Shown piece by piece: positions 1 through 6,980 of a stretch of 30,280 bases of DNA. Made by a program: the position numbers and the translations under genes. A model generated the notes under the pieces. It ran no database searches. It had not been told where the DNA came from and worked only from the letters and a program-made list of their open reading frames with translations. Source of the DNA: JACPYG01 sp964356545 (GTDB taxonomy: Bacteria > Patescibacteriota > Minisyncoccia > Minisyncoccales > Staskawiczbacteraceae); contig CAYHHX010000002.1 in assembly GCA_964356545.1 (NCBI GenBank), positions 1 through 30,280 on the forward strand, given 5' to 3'. How positions within the stretch are numbered: position 1 is the stretch's first letter; each line of letters opens with the position of its first letter.

Positions 1-49
1 CCAGAAGGCAGTCAAATAATTTCTTTGTAAAATATAATTAATAAAAAAT

Positions 50-421
50 ATGTATAGAGGATTTGTATTATCAGAATCATTAAAAAACCCGCTTATTCTC
101 AATGATTTTGAGAAAATTTATGTGAAAGTTGAACATCATCCAGAATATAGTGGCGAACCAAAAATTTGGCACGATTTTAAGTTAATCATAAAAGACGAAG
201 ACATTGAAAGAATTGCAGAACTTTTATCAAATGAAATAAAAAATACTTGGTATGCACATTTTTGGAATGATAAAGAGGTGTATGTAATTCTATCGAATAA
301 AGTATTTAAAATACCAAAAGAACCAAAAGCATGGAAATCCAAAGAATATCAAGAATTAAAAAGTTATGCTATATCACATAATGTAGAAGAAAAATATCTT
401 AATTTTTGGATAGAGGATTAA
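50..421 (+). CDS. conserved hypothetical protein, 123 aa
   Basis: I cannot assign a function. The product is a soluble, mixed-charge protein with no signal peptide, membrane segment or cysteines, and is rich in aromatic residues (WHDF, TWYAHFWND, NFWIED). It resembles small conserved proteins I associate with Patescibacteria genomes, but that is recollection. The ATG follows a TATAAT-like box at 33-38 closely, with no Shine-Dalgarno sequence, so the transcript could be nearly leaderless. No clear -35 is present. dnaK starts 33 bases downstream on the same strand, so the two may be co-transcribed. The ORF is complete, with a TAA stop. That this is a real gene is fairly sure; its role is unknown. 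Confidence 0.65.
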   Translation: MYRGFVLSESLKNPLILNDFEKIYVKVEHHPEYSGEPKIWHDFKLIIKDEDIERIAELLSNEIKNTWYAHFWNDKEVYVILSNKVFKIPKEPKAWKSKEYQELKSYAISHNVEEKYLNFWIED

Positions 422-454
422 TAAATATTAAAATAATTAAACTAATAAAATCAA

Positions 455-2341
455 ATGAGCAAAATATTAGGAATAGATCTTGGTACAACTTTTTCTGCAA
501 TGGCTGTTGTGGAAAATGGCGAAGCAAAAATAATAGAAAATAAAGAAGGAGCAAGAACAACTCCATCTATTGTTGCCATTACAAAAACTGGTGAAAGAGT
601 AGTTGGCGTTTTAGCAAAAAGACAAGCAATTACAAATCATGCAAATACTATTTATTCTGTTAAAAGATTGATTGGTAGAAAATTCAAAGATGAAGAAGTG
701 CAAAGAGACAAAAAACTTTTGCCTTATGAGATTCGCGAATCGGCCGACGGCGGAGTCGATGTAAAAATGGGTGATAAATGGCTAAATCCAGCAGAAATTT
801 CGGCAATGATTTTGCAAAAATTAAAAGCCGATGCAGAAGCAAAGTTGGGAGAAGTTATTACAGAAGCAATAATTACTTGTCCTGCTTATTTTGACGATTC
901 GCAAAGAAAAGCGACAAAAATTGCCGGAGAGATTGCAGGATTTAATGTAAAAAGAGTGATTAACGAGCCAACTGCCGCGGCTTTGGCTTATGGTTTAACA
1001 AAAAAGAAAGATGAAAAAATAGTTGTTTATGACTTTGGCGGAGGCACTTTTGATATTTCTATTTTGGATGTGGGAGCTGATACTGTGGAAGTAAAAGCAA
1101 CTGGGGGAGATACGCATCTTGGAGGTGATGATTTTGATCAAAGAGTAATGGACTGGATAGTGAAAGAATTTAAAAAAGATAATGGAGTTGATTTATCAAA
1201 AGATAATTTAGCATTGCAAAGAATAAAAGAAACTGCTGAAAAAGCAAAAATAGAATTATCTTCAAGTATGGAAACAGAAATAAACCTTCCATTTATTACT
1301 TCAGACGCGTCTGGGCCAAAACATTTACTTTACAAGTTAACCCGCGCGCAATTTGAAAATATGATTGGAGATTATATTTCTCAATCAATTGATTTAGTAA
1401 ACAAAACATTAAAAGAAGCTGGACTTGAACCAAAAGACATAAATGAAATTGTGATGGTTGGCGGACAAACAAGAATGCCAAAAATACAAGAAGAAGTCAA
1501 AAAACTTTTTGGCAAAGAACCAAACAAAGAGGTAAACCCCGACGAAGTTGTGGCAATCGGAGCCGCGGTTCAGGGGGGCATAATGCAAGGCAACGTAAGA
1601 GATGTATTGCTTTTGGATGTTACTCCTTTGTCATTAGGCATTGAAACCTTAGGAGGGGTAAGTACAGTTTTAATTTCTAAAAATACAACTGTACCAACTG
1701 CAAAAACTCAAATATTTTCTACAGCAGCCGACGGCCAAACTGAAGTTGGAATACATGTATTACAGGGCGAACGACCAATGGCTCAGGATAATAAAACTTT
1801 GGGTAATTTTATGTTGAGCGGAGTTGCATCTGCTCCACGCGGTACACCGCAGATCGAAGTTTCTTTTGATATTGATGCAAATGGAATTTTGAATGTATCT
1901 GCAAAAGACAAAGCCTCGGGAAAATCACAATCAATTAAAATTGAAGGATCAGCTGGTATTTCAAAAGAAGAAGTTGAAAAAATGAAAAAAGAAGCAGAAT
2001 TACACGCAGAAGAAGACAAAAAGAAACAAGCCTTAATAGAAGTTAAAAATATTGCCGATGCTTTAATTTATACTTCTGAAAAAACATTGAAAGATGAGGG
2101 AGATAAAGTAAACTCTGATATGAAAAAAGATGCTGAAGAAAAAATAGAAGCGTTGAAGAAATTTAAGGAAAGTGATAATATGGAAGAAATTAAAACTAAT
2201 ACACAAGCTCTATCAGAAGTAATGCAAAAGATTGGAGCTGAACTTAATAAACAAACTCCAAAAGAAGAACCAAAACCAACAGAAGATAAGCCGAATGAAA
2301 ATAATGATAATACAGAAGAAGGAAAATATACAGAGAAGTAA
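455..2341 (+). CDS. dnaK: Molecular chaperone DnaK (Hsp70)
   Basis: ATP-dependent cytosolic Hsp70 chaperone that binds exposed hydrophobic peptides and cycles with DnaJ and GrpE. The nucleotide-binding domain (about residues 1-370) opens with GIDLGTTFSAMAV and carries the phosphate loop VYDFGGGTFDIS and the adenosine motif IVMVGGQTRMP. The interdomain linker DVLLLDVTPLSLGIET leads into the substrate-binding beta domain and the alpha-helical lid, ending in a charged, disordered K/E/N/T-rich tail. At 628 aa it has the usual family length. There is no Shine-Dalgarno sequence before the ATG. dnaJ follows after a 114-base gap that holds a long inverted repeat. I see no grpE or hrcA in the window and no CIRCE operator before dnaK. 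Confidence 0.97.
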   Translation: MSKILGIDLGTTFSAMAVVENGEAKIIENKEGARTTPSIVAITKTGERVVGVLAKRQAITNHANTIYSVKRLIGRKFKDEEVQRDKKLLPYEIRESADGGVDVKMGDKWLNPAEISAMILQKLKADAEAKLGEVITEAIITCPAYFDDSQRKATKIAGEIAGFNVKRVINEPTAAALAYGLTKKKDEKIVVYDFGGGTFDISILDVGADTVEVKATGGDTHLGGDDFDQRVMDWIVKEFKKDNGVDLSKDNLALQRIKETAEKAKIELSSSMETEINLPFITSDASGPKHLLYKLTRAQFENMIGDYISQSIDLVNKTLKEAGLEPKDINEIVMVGGQTRMPKIQEEVKKLFGKEPNKEVNPDEVVAIGAAVQGGIMQGNVRDVLLLDVTPLSLGIETLGGVSTVLISKNTTVPTAKTQIFSTAADGQTEVGIHVLQGERPMAQDNKTLGNFMLSGVASAPRGTPQIEVSFDIDANGILNVSAKDKASGKSQSIKIEGSAGISKEEVEKMKKEAELHAEEDKKKQALIEVKNIADALIYTSEKTLKDEGDKVNSDMKKDAEEKIEALKKFKESDNMEEIKTNTQALSEVMQKIGAELNKQTPKEEPKPTEDKPNENNDNTEEGKYTEK

Positions 2342-2357
2342 ATTAAAATTACCAAAC

Positions 2358-2435
2358 TGGCTGAAATAAGTATATTTTTCAACGTCCGCCAAACCCACGG
2401 CCAGCCCGAATTGAAAAATATCATTATTTCAGCCA
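2358..2435. repeat. 25-bp near-perfect inverted repeat between dnaK and dnaJ
   Basis: Arms at 2358-2382 and 2411-2435 are reverse complements at 23 of 25 positions (TGGCTGAAATAAG... and ...TTATTTCAGCCA), with two adjacent mismatches. They enclose a G+C-rich 28-base loop at 2383-2410. In RNA this would be a very stable hairpin lying 20 bases before the dnaJ start. No T-tract follows the 3' arm on the + strand, so it is not a canonical intrinsic terminator. It may tune dnaJ expression or mRNA stability, or be a MITE-like insertion. Confidence 0.8.
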
Positions 2436-2455
2436 AAAACTAATTATTCCAAATT

Positions 2456-3538
2456 ATGGATTATTACGAAGTCTTAGGGGTTACAAAAAATGCCTCACAA
2501 GATGAAATAAAAAAAGCCTTTCACAAACTGGCCCATAAATATCACCCAGATAAAGGCGGAGATGAGAAGAAATTTAAAGAGCTCAATGAGGCTTATCAGG
2601 TTCTTTCAAATACAGAAAAAAGAAGTCAGTATGATCAATTTGGCAAAGTATTTGAGGGGGGAGCACCAGGCGAAAATCAGGGGCAAGGTTTTGATTTTAA
2701 CTGGGCTTGGGGTAATCAAAACCAAGACTTTGACCTTGGGGACTTGAGCGATGTATTTGAAAACTTCCTTGGTTTTGGCGGAAAACGCACAACAAAAAAA
2801 GATATTAAAAAGGGCAGAGATATTCAAGTAGATATAGAAATATCACTAGAACAAACTTTAAAAGAAACTGTTGAAAAAATTAATTTAGCAAAGACAGTTA
2901 CTTGCCACAGATGTCATGGTAATGGAGCAGAACCAGGAACTAAAATTAAAGAATGTTTTTCTTGCAGGGGTACTGGACAGGTACAACAAGTTAAAAAAAC
3001 TTTTTTAGGGTCTTATACAACGGTTACTGTTTGTCCTTCCTGCCAAGGAGAAGGAACGAGTCCTGAAAAAGCATGTAATGTGTGTAAGGGGCAAGGTAGA
3101 ACAAAAGGCGAGGAAACAATTGACGTTTTAATACCCGCAGGCATTGATACAAATCAAGTAATAAAAATTGAAGAAAAAGGTGAAGCAGGTAAAAAGGGAG
3201 GAAAGGCGGGAAACCTTTATGTAAGAATATTTGTAAAAAAACATCATATATTTGAAAGAAAAGGAGATGATTTATATACTTTAGTCCAAATTGGTTTTCC
3301 ACAGGCAGCAATAGGAGATGAAATTGAAGTTTTGACATTAGAAAATACAAAAATATTATTAGATATACCAGCAGGAACCGAATCAGGAAAGGTTTTTAAA
3401 ATTTCTGGAAAGGGGATTCCACACTTTGGAGGATACGGAAAAGGAAACTTATATGTTGAATTGAAAATAAAAACTCCAAAGAAATTATCAAGAAAACAGA
3501 AAGAATTATTAGAAGAATTAAAAAAAGAAGGGTTATAA
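2456..3538 (+). CDS. dnaJ: Chaperone DnaJ (Hsp40, type I)
   Basis: Co-chaperone that delivers substrates to DnaK and stimulates its ATPase. The J domain (residues about 2-68) contains the HPD tripeptide in KYHPDKGG. A Gly/Phe-rich region follows (about 70-110). The zinc-binding region has all four Cys repeats: CHRCHGNG, CFSCRGTG, CPSCQGEG and CNVCKGQG. The C-terminal peptide-binding domains include GDLYVRI-like and GKGNLYVEL stretches. At 360 aa it is complete for a type I DnaJ. The dnaK-dnaJ order is standard, but grpE is not adjacent. tRNA-Lys begins 23 bases after the stop, so it may be transcribed from the same message or from a TATAAT-like box overlapping the dnaJ stop (3534-3539). Confidence 0.97.
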   Translation: MDYYEVLGVTKNASQDEIKKAFHKLAHKYHPDKGGDEKKFKELNEAYQVLSNTEKRSQYDQFGKVFEGGAPGENQGQGFDFNWAWGNQNQDFDLGDLSDVFENFLGFGGKRTTKKDIKKGRDIQVDIEISLEQTLKETVEKINLAKTVTCHRCHGNGAEPGTKIKECFSCRGTGQVQQVKKTFLGSYTTVTVCPSCQGEGTSPEKACNVCKGQGRTKGEETIDVLIPAGIDTNQVIKIEEKGEAGKKGGKAGNLYVRIFVKKHHIFERKGDDLYTLVQIGFPQAAIGDEIEVLTLENTKILLDIPAGTESGKVFKISGKGIPHFGGYGKGNLYVELKIKTPKKLSRKQKELLEELKKEGL

Positions 3539-3561
3539 TAATAAGGGAGAGGTAAATACAT

Positions 3562-3633
3562 GCCTCCATAGCTCAATGGCAGAGCAGTTGCCTTTTAAGC
3601 AATTGGTTCCAGGTTCGAGTCCTGGTGGGGGCA
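3562..3633 (+). tRNA. tRNA-Lys (anticodon TTT)
   Basis: A full cloverleaf can be drawn. The 7-bp acceptor pairs GCCTCCA with TGGGGGC (one T-G). The D stem is GCTC/GAGC. The anticodon stem GTTGC/GCAAT carries the loop CTTTTAA, giving anticodon TTT. The variable loop is TGGTT and the T arm is CCAGG-TTCGAGT-CCTGG. The 3' CCA is not encoded (A is followed by CAT), unlike the tRNA-Ala further on, so CCA must be added by tRNA nucleotidyltransferase. Confidence 0.95.
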
Positions 3634-3670
3634 CATATCTCGTAATAATATTAATATTAAAAAATATCAT

Positions 3671-4348
3671 ATGCAAAAGAAAATAATTATTGGGCTATTG
3701 GCAGTTGTTTTAATTAGTGCTGGATTGTATTTTTATCCCATCCAGAAAGGAGGTCAACCGGTTGAAATAACACAAAACAACGTTGAAAACGTACCGCAAA
3801 ATAACAACTCTGATAAAAAAACATTAGATATTATTTCCAATGAATCGCTTGCCACATATGAATTAGATGAGGTGTTACGTGGAACTCCAACACATGTAAA
3901 GGGGGCCACATCAGATATTGCTGGAATTATTACAATGAGCACCGCAAGCCCTCAGAAAATTGAAATTGGACAAGTTAAAATTGATGCCAGTACATTTAAA
4001 ACCGATATTCCCACGCGCGATGAAAACGTTAAAAAGTTGGTATTAAAATCTGACCAATCGGCCAATCAGTTTATTGTATTTACTCCAACTAATATTACTG
4101 GAGTGCCAGAAGACATAGCAATCGGTAAAAACTTTCCGATAAGTATTATAGGTGACATGGTTATTATTGGTACAACCAAGCAGGTTACTTTTAATGGAAC
4201 TGCTAATTGGTCAATCGAAGATGCTTTGACTATTGATGCAACTACTACCTTAACCTATGGGGATTTTGGAATTACTATCCCAGATTTTTCTTTTTTAGCA
4301 AATGTTGATAAGAATGTGAAGTTGATTGTTCGTTTAGTGGCAAGATAA
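3671..4348 (+). CDS. YceI-like lipocalin-fold protein, membrane-anchored
   Basis: Residues about 4-22 form a signal/anchor segment (KKIIIGLLAVVLISAGLYF). A low-complexity Asn/Gln linker follows, then a domain of about 170 residues with the layout of the YceI family: TYELDEVLRGTP near its start, alternating beta strands, and FNGTANW near its end. YceI proteins are secreted or periplasmic beta-barrels that bind isoprenoid-type lipids; that is family knowledge and the ligand here is unknown. No lipobox cysteine is visible, so it is probably tethered by its N-terminal helix. It starts 37 bases after tRNA-Lys, and the 125-aa membrane protein follows 31 bases after its stop, so the two may form a unit. 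Confidence 0.75.
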   Translation: MQKKIIIGLLAVVLISAGLYFYPIQKGGQPVEITQNNVENVPQNNNSDKKTLDIISNESLATYELDEVLRGTPTHVKGATSDIAGIITMSTASPQKIEIGQVKIDASTFKTDIPTRDENVKKLVLKSDQSANQFIVFTPTNITGVPEDIAIGKNFPISIIGDMVIIGTTKQVTFNGTANWSIEDALTIDATTTLTYGDFGITIPDFSFLANVDKNVKLIVRLVAR

Positions 4349-4379
4349 ATATTGAGCAACAAAATTAAAAACAAAAAGC

Positions 4380-4757
4380 ATGACTATCAAAAAAAATTAT
4401 GTTGCGGCTTTTTTATCCCTAGTGGCTGGCTTAATTCATGCGGTAGTAATAATAGAGCACTTTGAAGAATGGTGGGGTTATGGTATGTTTTTTGTGGTTG
4501 TGACAATCTATCAATTGTTTCTTGCTTACATTCTCTTTACGACACATTCTCCAAGCCACGCTGTATTATGGGTGGGTATTATAGTAAATATAGCGATTAT
4601 TGTTTTATGGATATACACTCGAACATTAGGCGTCCCATTTGGTCCAGAAACTGGAGAAGTAGAAAGTATTGGCACATTAGATACTATTTCTAAATTAGCT
4701 GAATTAGGCACTATTTTGTTTTTAGCTATGCTATTTAGATCGCGACACGAATCATAA
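4380..4757 (+). CDS. small integral membrane protein, four predicted helices
   Basis: 125 aa with hydrophobic segments at about residues 8-28, 34-54, 62-82 and 104-120. The loop between helices 3 and 4 has the pattern VPFGPETGEVESIGTLDTISKLAEL, which I have seen in short membrane proteins of several phyla, but I cannot name a function. One His and two Glu sit at the end of helix 1 (IHAVVIIEHFEE) and could be a metal or heme site; that is inference only. It follows the YceI-like gene, so a shared lipid or redox role in the envelope is possible. Confidence 0.65.
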   Translation: MTIKKNYVAAFLSLVAGLIHAVVIIEHFEEWWGYGMFFVVVTIYQLFLAYILFTTHSPSHAVLWVGIIVNIAIIVLWIYTRTLGVPFGPETGEVESIGTLDTISKLAELGTILFLAMLFRSRHES

Positions 4758-4792
4758 TTCTTATAATCGGTTATTAAAATATCTCCAAACTG

Positions 4793-4808
4793 GGGCCCAT
4801 AGTAAATC
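4793..4808 (+). repeat. 16-bp copy of the 5' end of tRNA-Ala (left direct repeat)
   Basis: GGGCCCATAGTAAATC is identical to tRNA-Ala positions 1-16 at 5169-5184. No other part of a tRNA follows here; the sequence runs straight into palindromes and the GIY-YIG gene. It therefore looks like the left boundary of an insertion that remade the tRNA at its right end. Confidence 0.85.
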
Positions 4809-4895
4809 TCCCGATGTTTCATTTTATTTTATTAAATAAGGATATCGGGATCCCGACTATCGTCGGGAGGTATTATGTCCCGATGTACATCGGGA
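4809..4895. repeat. cluster of three REP-like palindromes (TCCCGA...TCGGGA)
   Basis: Three successive hairpins share the TCCCGA/TCGGGA arm. First, TCCCGAT (4809-4815) pairs with ATCGGGA (4844-4850) around an A+T-rich loop. Second, TCCCGACTATCGTCGGGA (4851-4868) has a 7-bp stem and 4-base loop. Third, TCCCGATGTACATCGGGA (4878-4895) is a perfect 18-bp palindrome. They lie between the tRNA fragment and the GIY-YIG start, inside the presumed insertion. Confidence 0.85.
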
Positions 4896-4914
4896 AGGGC
4901 TAGATATAATAATT

Positions 4915-5178
4915 ATGTATTTTGTATATATCTTACAAAGTGAGAAAAATGGAAAGTATTATATTGGCAGCACAAGTAATTTAGAAAGGCGTATATTAGA
5001 ACATAATTCGGGAAAAACACGGTCATTAAAATATTTAATACCGTTAAAAGTGGTATTCAAAAAGAAATTTGAAACAATTAACGAAGCGATAAAGATTGAA
5101 CGAAAATTGAAAATAATGAAAAATCGAAGTATTATCGAACAAATAGTGAAAGATCAGAATTTGAAAATGGGCCCATAG
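4915..5178 (+). CDS. GIY-YIG endonuclease-domain protein, 87 aa (YhbQ-like)
   Basis: Single-domain nuclease of the small GIY-YIG (UPF0213/YhbQ-like) type. FVYILQSEKNGKYYIGST (residues 3-20) is the GIY...YIG pair, followed by NLERRILEHNSG with the catalytic-type Arg and then KIERKLK with the conserved Glu. A TATAAT box at 4905-4910 stands only four bases before the ATG. The last codons and the TAG stop (5176-5178) are supplied by the first ten bases of tRNA-Ala, so the coding end depends on the tRNA junction. With the palindromes upstream and the 16-bp repeats on both sides, the gene reads as the cargo and possible mobiliser of a 376-bp cassette. Mobility is inferred, not shown. Confidence 0.85.
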   Translation: MYFVYILQSEKNGKYYIGSTSNLERRILEHNSGKTRSLKYLIPLKVVFKKKFETINEAIKIERKLKIMKNRSIIEQIVKDQNLKMGP

Positions 5179-5242
5179 TAAATCGGCATTACGCATCCAT
5201 GGCATGGATGAGGGCGGGGTTCGATTCCCCGTGGGTCCACCA
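5169..5242 (+). tRNA. tRNA-Ala (anticodon GGC)
   Basis: The acceptor GGGCCCA pairs with TGGGTCC and includes the G3-T70 wobble that marks alanine tRNAs. The D stem is GTAA/TTAC. The anticodon stem CATCC/GGATG has loop ATGGCAT, giving anticodon GGC, with the A32-T38 pair known as typical of this isoacceptor. The T arm is CGGGG-TTCGATT-CCCCG. The variable loop is short (four bases). CCA is encoded at 5240-5242. Positions 1-16 repeat the fragment at 4793-4808, and the first ten bases double as the end of the GIY-YIG gene. Confidence 0.93.
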
Positions 5243-5251
5243 AAAATAACC

Positions 5252-5554
5252 ATGGCAAATAAACAATCTAATATTAATAATAAAATTCCACACAAAATAC
5301 CGAAAGACCTGAACGAATTATTACAATCCAATATCAATGTGTTGCAGAAGTGGAAAAAACTAACACCACTTGCGCAAAACGAATGGATTTGTTGGACAAC
5401 AATCGTAAAGAAAACAGAAACAAGAAAAGAACATCTTGTTCGACTACAAGAAGATTTAATTAAAGGAGAAAAAAGGCCGTGCTGTTGGCCAGAGTGTCCA
5501 CATAGAAAAGAGGGTGCAAAAAAATGGATAAAAATTACGAATTACAAAAATTAG
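5252..5554 (+). CDS. YdeI/OmpD-associated-type small protein
   Basis: 100 aa if started at ATG 5252. A longer reading from 5204 would run through tRNA-Ala and is rejected. The C-terminal half, with KWKKLTPLAQNEWICW, KKTETRKEH and GEKRPCCWPECPHR, matches the segment I know from the YdeI/OmpD-associated (OmdA, bacteriocin-protection-like) proteins; the biochemical role of that family is not well defined. The three Cys and the His in CCWPECPH could bind metal. The start lies nine bases after the tRNA CCA with no Shine-Dalgarno sequence. The 3' end overlaps the uracil-DNA glycosylase gene by 31 bases in another frame, which suggests translational coupling. Confidence 0.75.
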   Translation: MANKQSNINNKIPHKIPKDLNELLQSNINVLQKWKKLTPLAQNEWICWTTIVKKTETRKEHLVRLQEDLIKGEKRPCCWPECPHRKEGAKKWIKITNYKN

Positions 5555-6075
5555 AACGAGAGATTACAGAAGATAAAAATCTTCCACTTAAGTCTAATTT
5601 AGTATTTGGTGAAGGAAGTTTTGATTGCCAAGTTCTTTTCATTGGCGAAGCTCCAGGCCTATCTGAGGATGAACAAAAACGGCCATTCGTTGGCCGTTCT
5701 GGACAGCTTTTACGCAAATCTATTCGCGAACTTGGCTGGAAAGAGGAAGATGTTTATATTACTAATATTGTAAAACGAAGACCGCCAGAAAACAGAGATC
5801 CATTACCAGAAGAAATAGAAAAATACAAACCATATCTCACACGTCAAATTGAAATAATAAGTCCTAAAATCATCGTTCCGTTGGGGCGTTTTTCAATGAA
5901 TTATTTTTTACCAAATGCTAAAATAACACGTGATCAAGGTAAACTTTTCAAAGCGGGGGGTTGGTTTGTGGCACCCATGTTTCACCCTGCGGCCGCACTT
6001 CGTGCTCCAGCTATGATGAAAGAGTTTCAAAAAAGTTTCAAAAAATTACCAGCAATGATTAAAAAAATTAGTTGA
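5524..6075 (+). CDS. Family-4-type uracil-DNA glycosylase lacking Fe-S cysteines
   Basis: Removes uracil from DNA by base excision. Motif 1 is GEAPG (residues 41-45), the conserved RPFVGRSGQLL follows, and the active-site histidine motif is HPAAALR (154-160), all as in family-4 UDGs. Family members usually hold a [4Fe-4S] cluster with four cysteines: a CxxC near the N-terminus, one in the KCRPP motif and one about 15 residues later. Here no CxxC is present, the third position is Arg (KRRPP, residue 85) and the fourth is Tyr (YKPYL, residue 101). The only Cys is at residue 35. The fold is therefore probably kept without the cluster. At 183 aa it is slightly short. It ends in TGA, which overlaps the next promoter. 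Confidence 0.88.
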   Translation: MDKNYELQKLEREITEDKNLPLKSNLVFGEGSFDCQVLFIGEAPGLSEDEQKRPFVGRSGQLLRKSIRELGWKEEDVYITNIVKRRPPENRDPLPEEIEKYKPYLTRQIEIISPKIIVPLGRFSMNYFLPNAKITRDQGKLFKAGGWFVAPMFHPAAALRAPAMMKEFQKSFKKLPAMIKKIS

Positions 6076-6100
6076 CTAGCTAACGCCTATTTGATAAAAT
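6072..6100 (+). promoter_or_regulatory. sigma70-type promoter for the DsbA-like gene pair
   Basis: TTGACT (6072-6077), a 17-base spacer, then TAAAAT (6095-6100). The -35 overlaps the stop codon of the glycosylase gene. Predicted transcription would start about 28 bases before ATG 6136. Confidence 0.6.
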
Positions 6101-6135
6101 GAAACACATTATTAACAGAATTAAAAGTTCTTGGT

Positions 6136-6882
6136 ATGAAAGAACAAAATTCAGAAAAAATCAATAAACTAGTAATTCCTCTGTCAATTATTATTTCCGG
6201 AGTCGTTATTGCCGGCGCAATCTATTTTTCTTCGGAAAAATCAACGCCGTCTGTTGTGGCAAATTCTAACCAAGAACAACAAGTAGTCCAACAACAAGAA
6301 CTCCAACAACAACCGAGCCTTGATGCTAATATTAGTAAAGTAAAAATATCGGGCCAACCTTTCGTGGGTAACCCAAATGCACCAGTGACTCTAGCATTTT
6401 GGTGGGACTATCAGTGCTCATTTTCCAAACAATTAGAATCAGAAGTTATAAAACAAATTATAAAAGAATATCCAGATAAGGTAAAAATTGTATTCAAGGA
6501 TTTTCAATTTTACAGCGCTGACTCGCAAACAGCAGGTATTGTGGCAAGAGCAGTCTTTGAAGTTGCTCCAGATAAATACTTTGATTGGAGGGTAGCAATA
6601 TACGAAAAACAAAATAATAAAAATTCCAATTCCGATACTAAAAATGATATTCTCGCGATTACAAAAACCATACTTGGAACAAATAATGCAGATAGAGTTG
6701 CAAGACTGATAGTTTCAAAACAAGCTGAATACCAAAAAGCCTTAGATGACGATAAAGCAGAGGGTAAAACATTTGGTACAGAAGGCACGCCAGCAACAAT
6801 GATTGGTAAACAATTTATTCTTGGCGCTCAGCCATATTCAACATTTAAACAAGCTATTGATATAGTTTTACAAGAAAAATAA
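6136..6882 (+). CDS. DsbA-family thioredoxin-fold protein with CxxS site, membrane-anchored
   Basis: An N-terminal membrane anchor at residues about 11-31 is followed by a Gln-rich spacer and a thioredoxin fold of the Thioredoxin_4/DsbA-like group. The active-site position reads FWWDYQCSFSKQ: Cys94 is kept but the second cysteine is Ser97. The cis-Pro loop is present (GTPATMIG). A CxxS thioredoxin fold can form mixed disulfides or isomerise, but cannot run a simple dithiol oxidation cycle. The first 31 residues closely match those of the next protein, so the two are tandem duplicates. The gene lies behind its own promoter. It probably acts on the outer face of the membrane; its substrates are unknown. 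Confidence 0.85.
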   Translation: MKEQNSEKINKLVIPLSIIISGVVIAGAIYFSSEKSTPSVVANSNQEQQVVQQQELQQQPSLDANISKVKISGQPFVGNPNAPVTLAFWWDYQCSFSKQLESEVIKQIIKEYPDKVKIVFKDFQFYSADSQTAGIVARAVFEVAPDKYFDWRVAIYEKQNNKNSNSDTKNDILAITKTILGTNNADRVARLIVSKQAEYQKALDDDKAEGKTFGTEGTPATMIGKQFILGAQPYSTFKQAIDIVLQEK

Positions 6883-6980
6883 TATAATAAATTAAATTTT
6901 AATAACCTTAAATCACAAAATACCTTCCAAACTATTTTATTAAAAATTTGAAAGTTATTTCTTAATTCAAGGTACCTAGC

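Noticed and set aside
422..454. CIRCE or other heat-shock operator before dnaK
   Set aside because: The 33-base gap has only A/T-rich sequence and no TTAGCACTC-type inverted repeat.
2068..2436. 122-residue open frame on the minus strand across the dnaK end and the inverted repeat
   Set aside because: It is antisense to the dnaK tail, its product is biased Ser/Phe-rich sequence from reversed Lys/Glu codons, and it resembles no protein.
5204..5251. N-terminal extension of the YdeI-like protein from an ATG inside tRNA-Ala
   Set aside because: The extension is simply the tRNA sequence read as codons; ATG 5252 after the CCA end is the sensible start and family similarity begins later.
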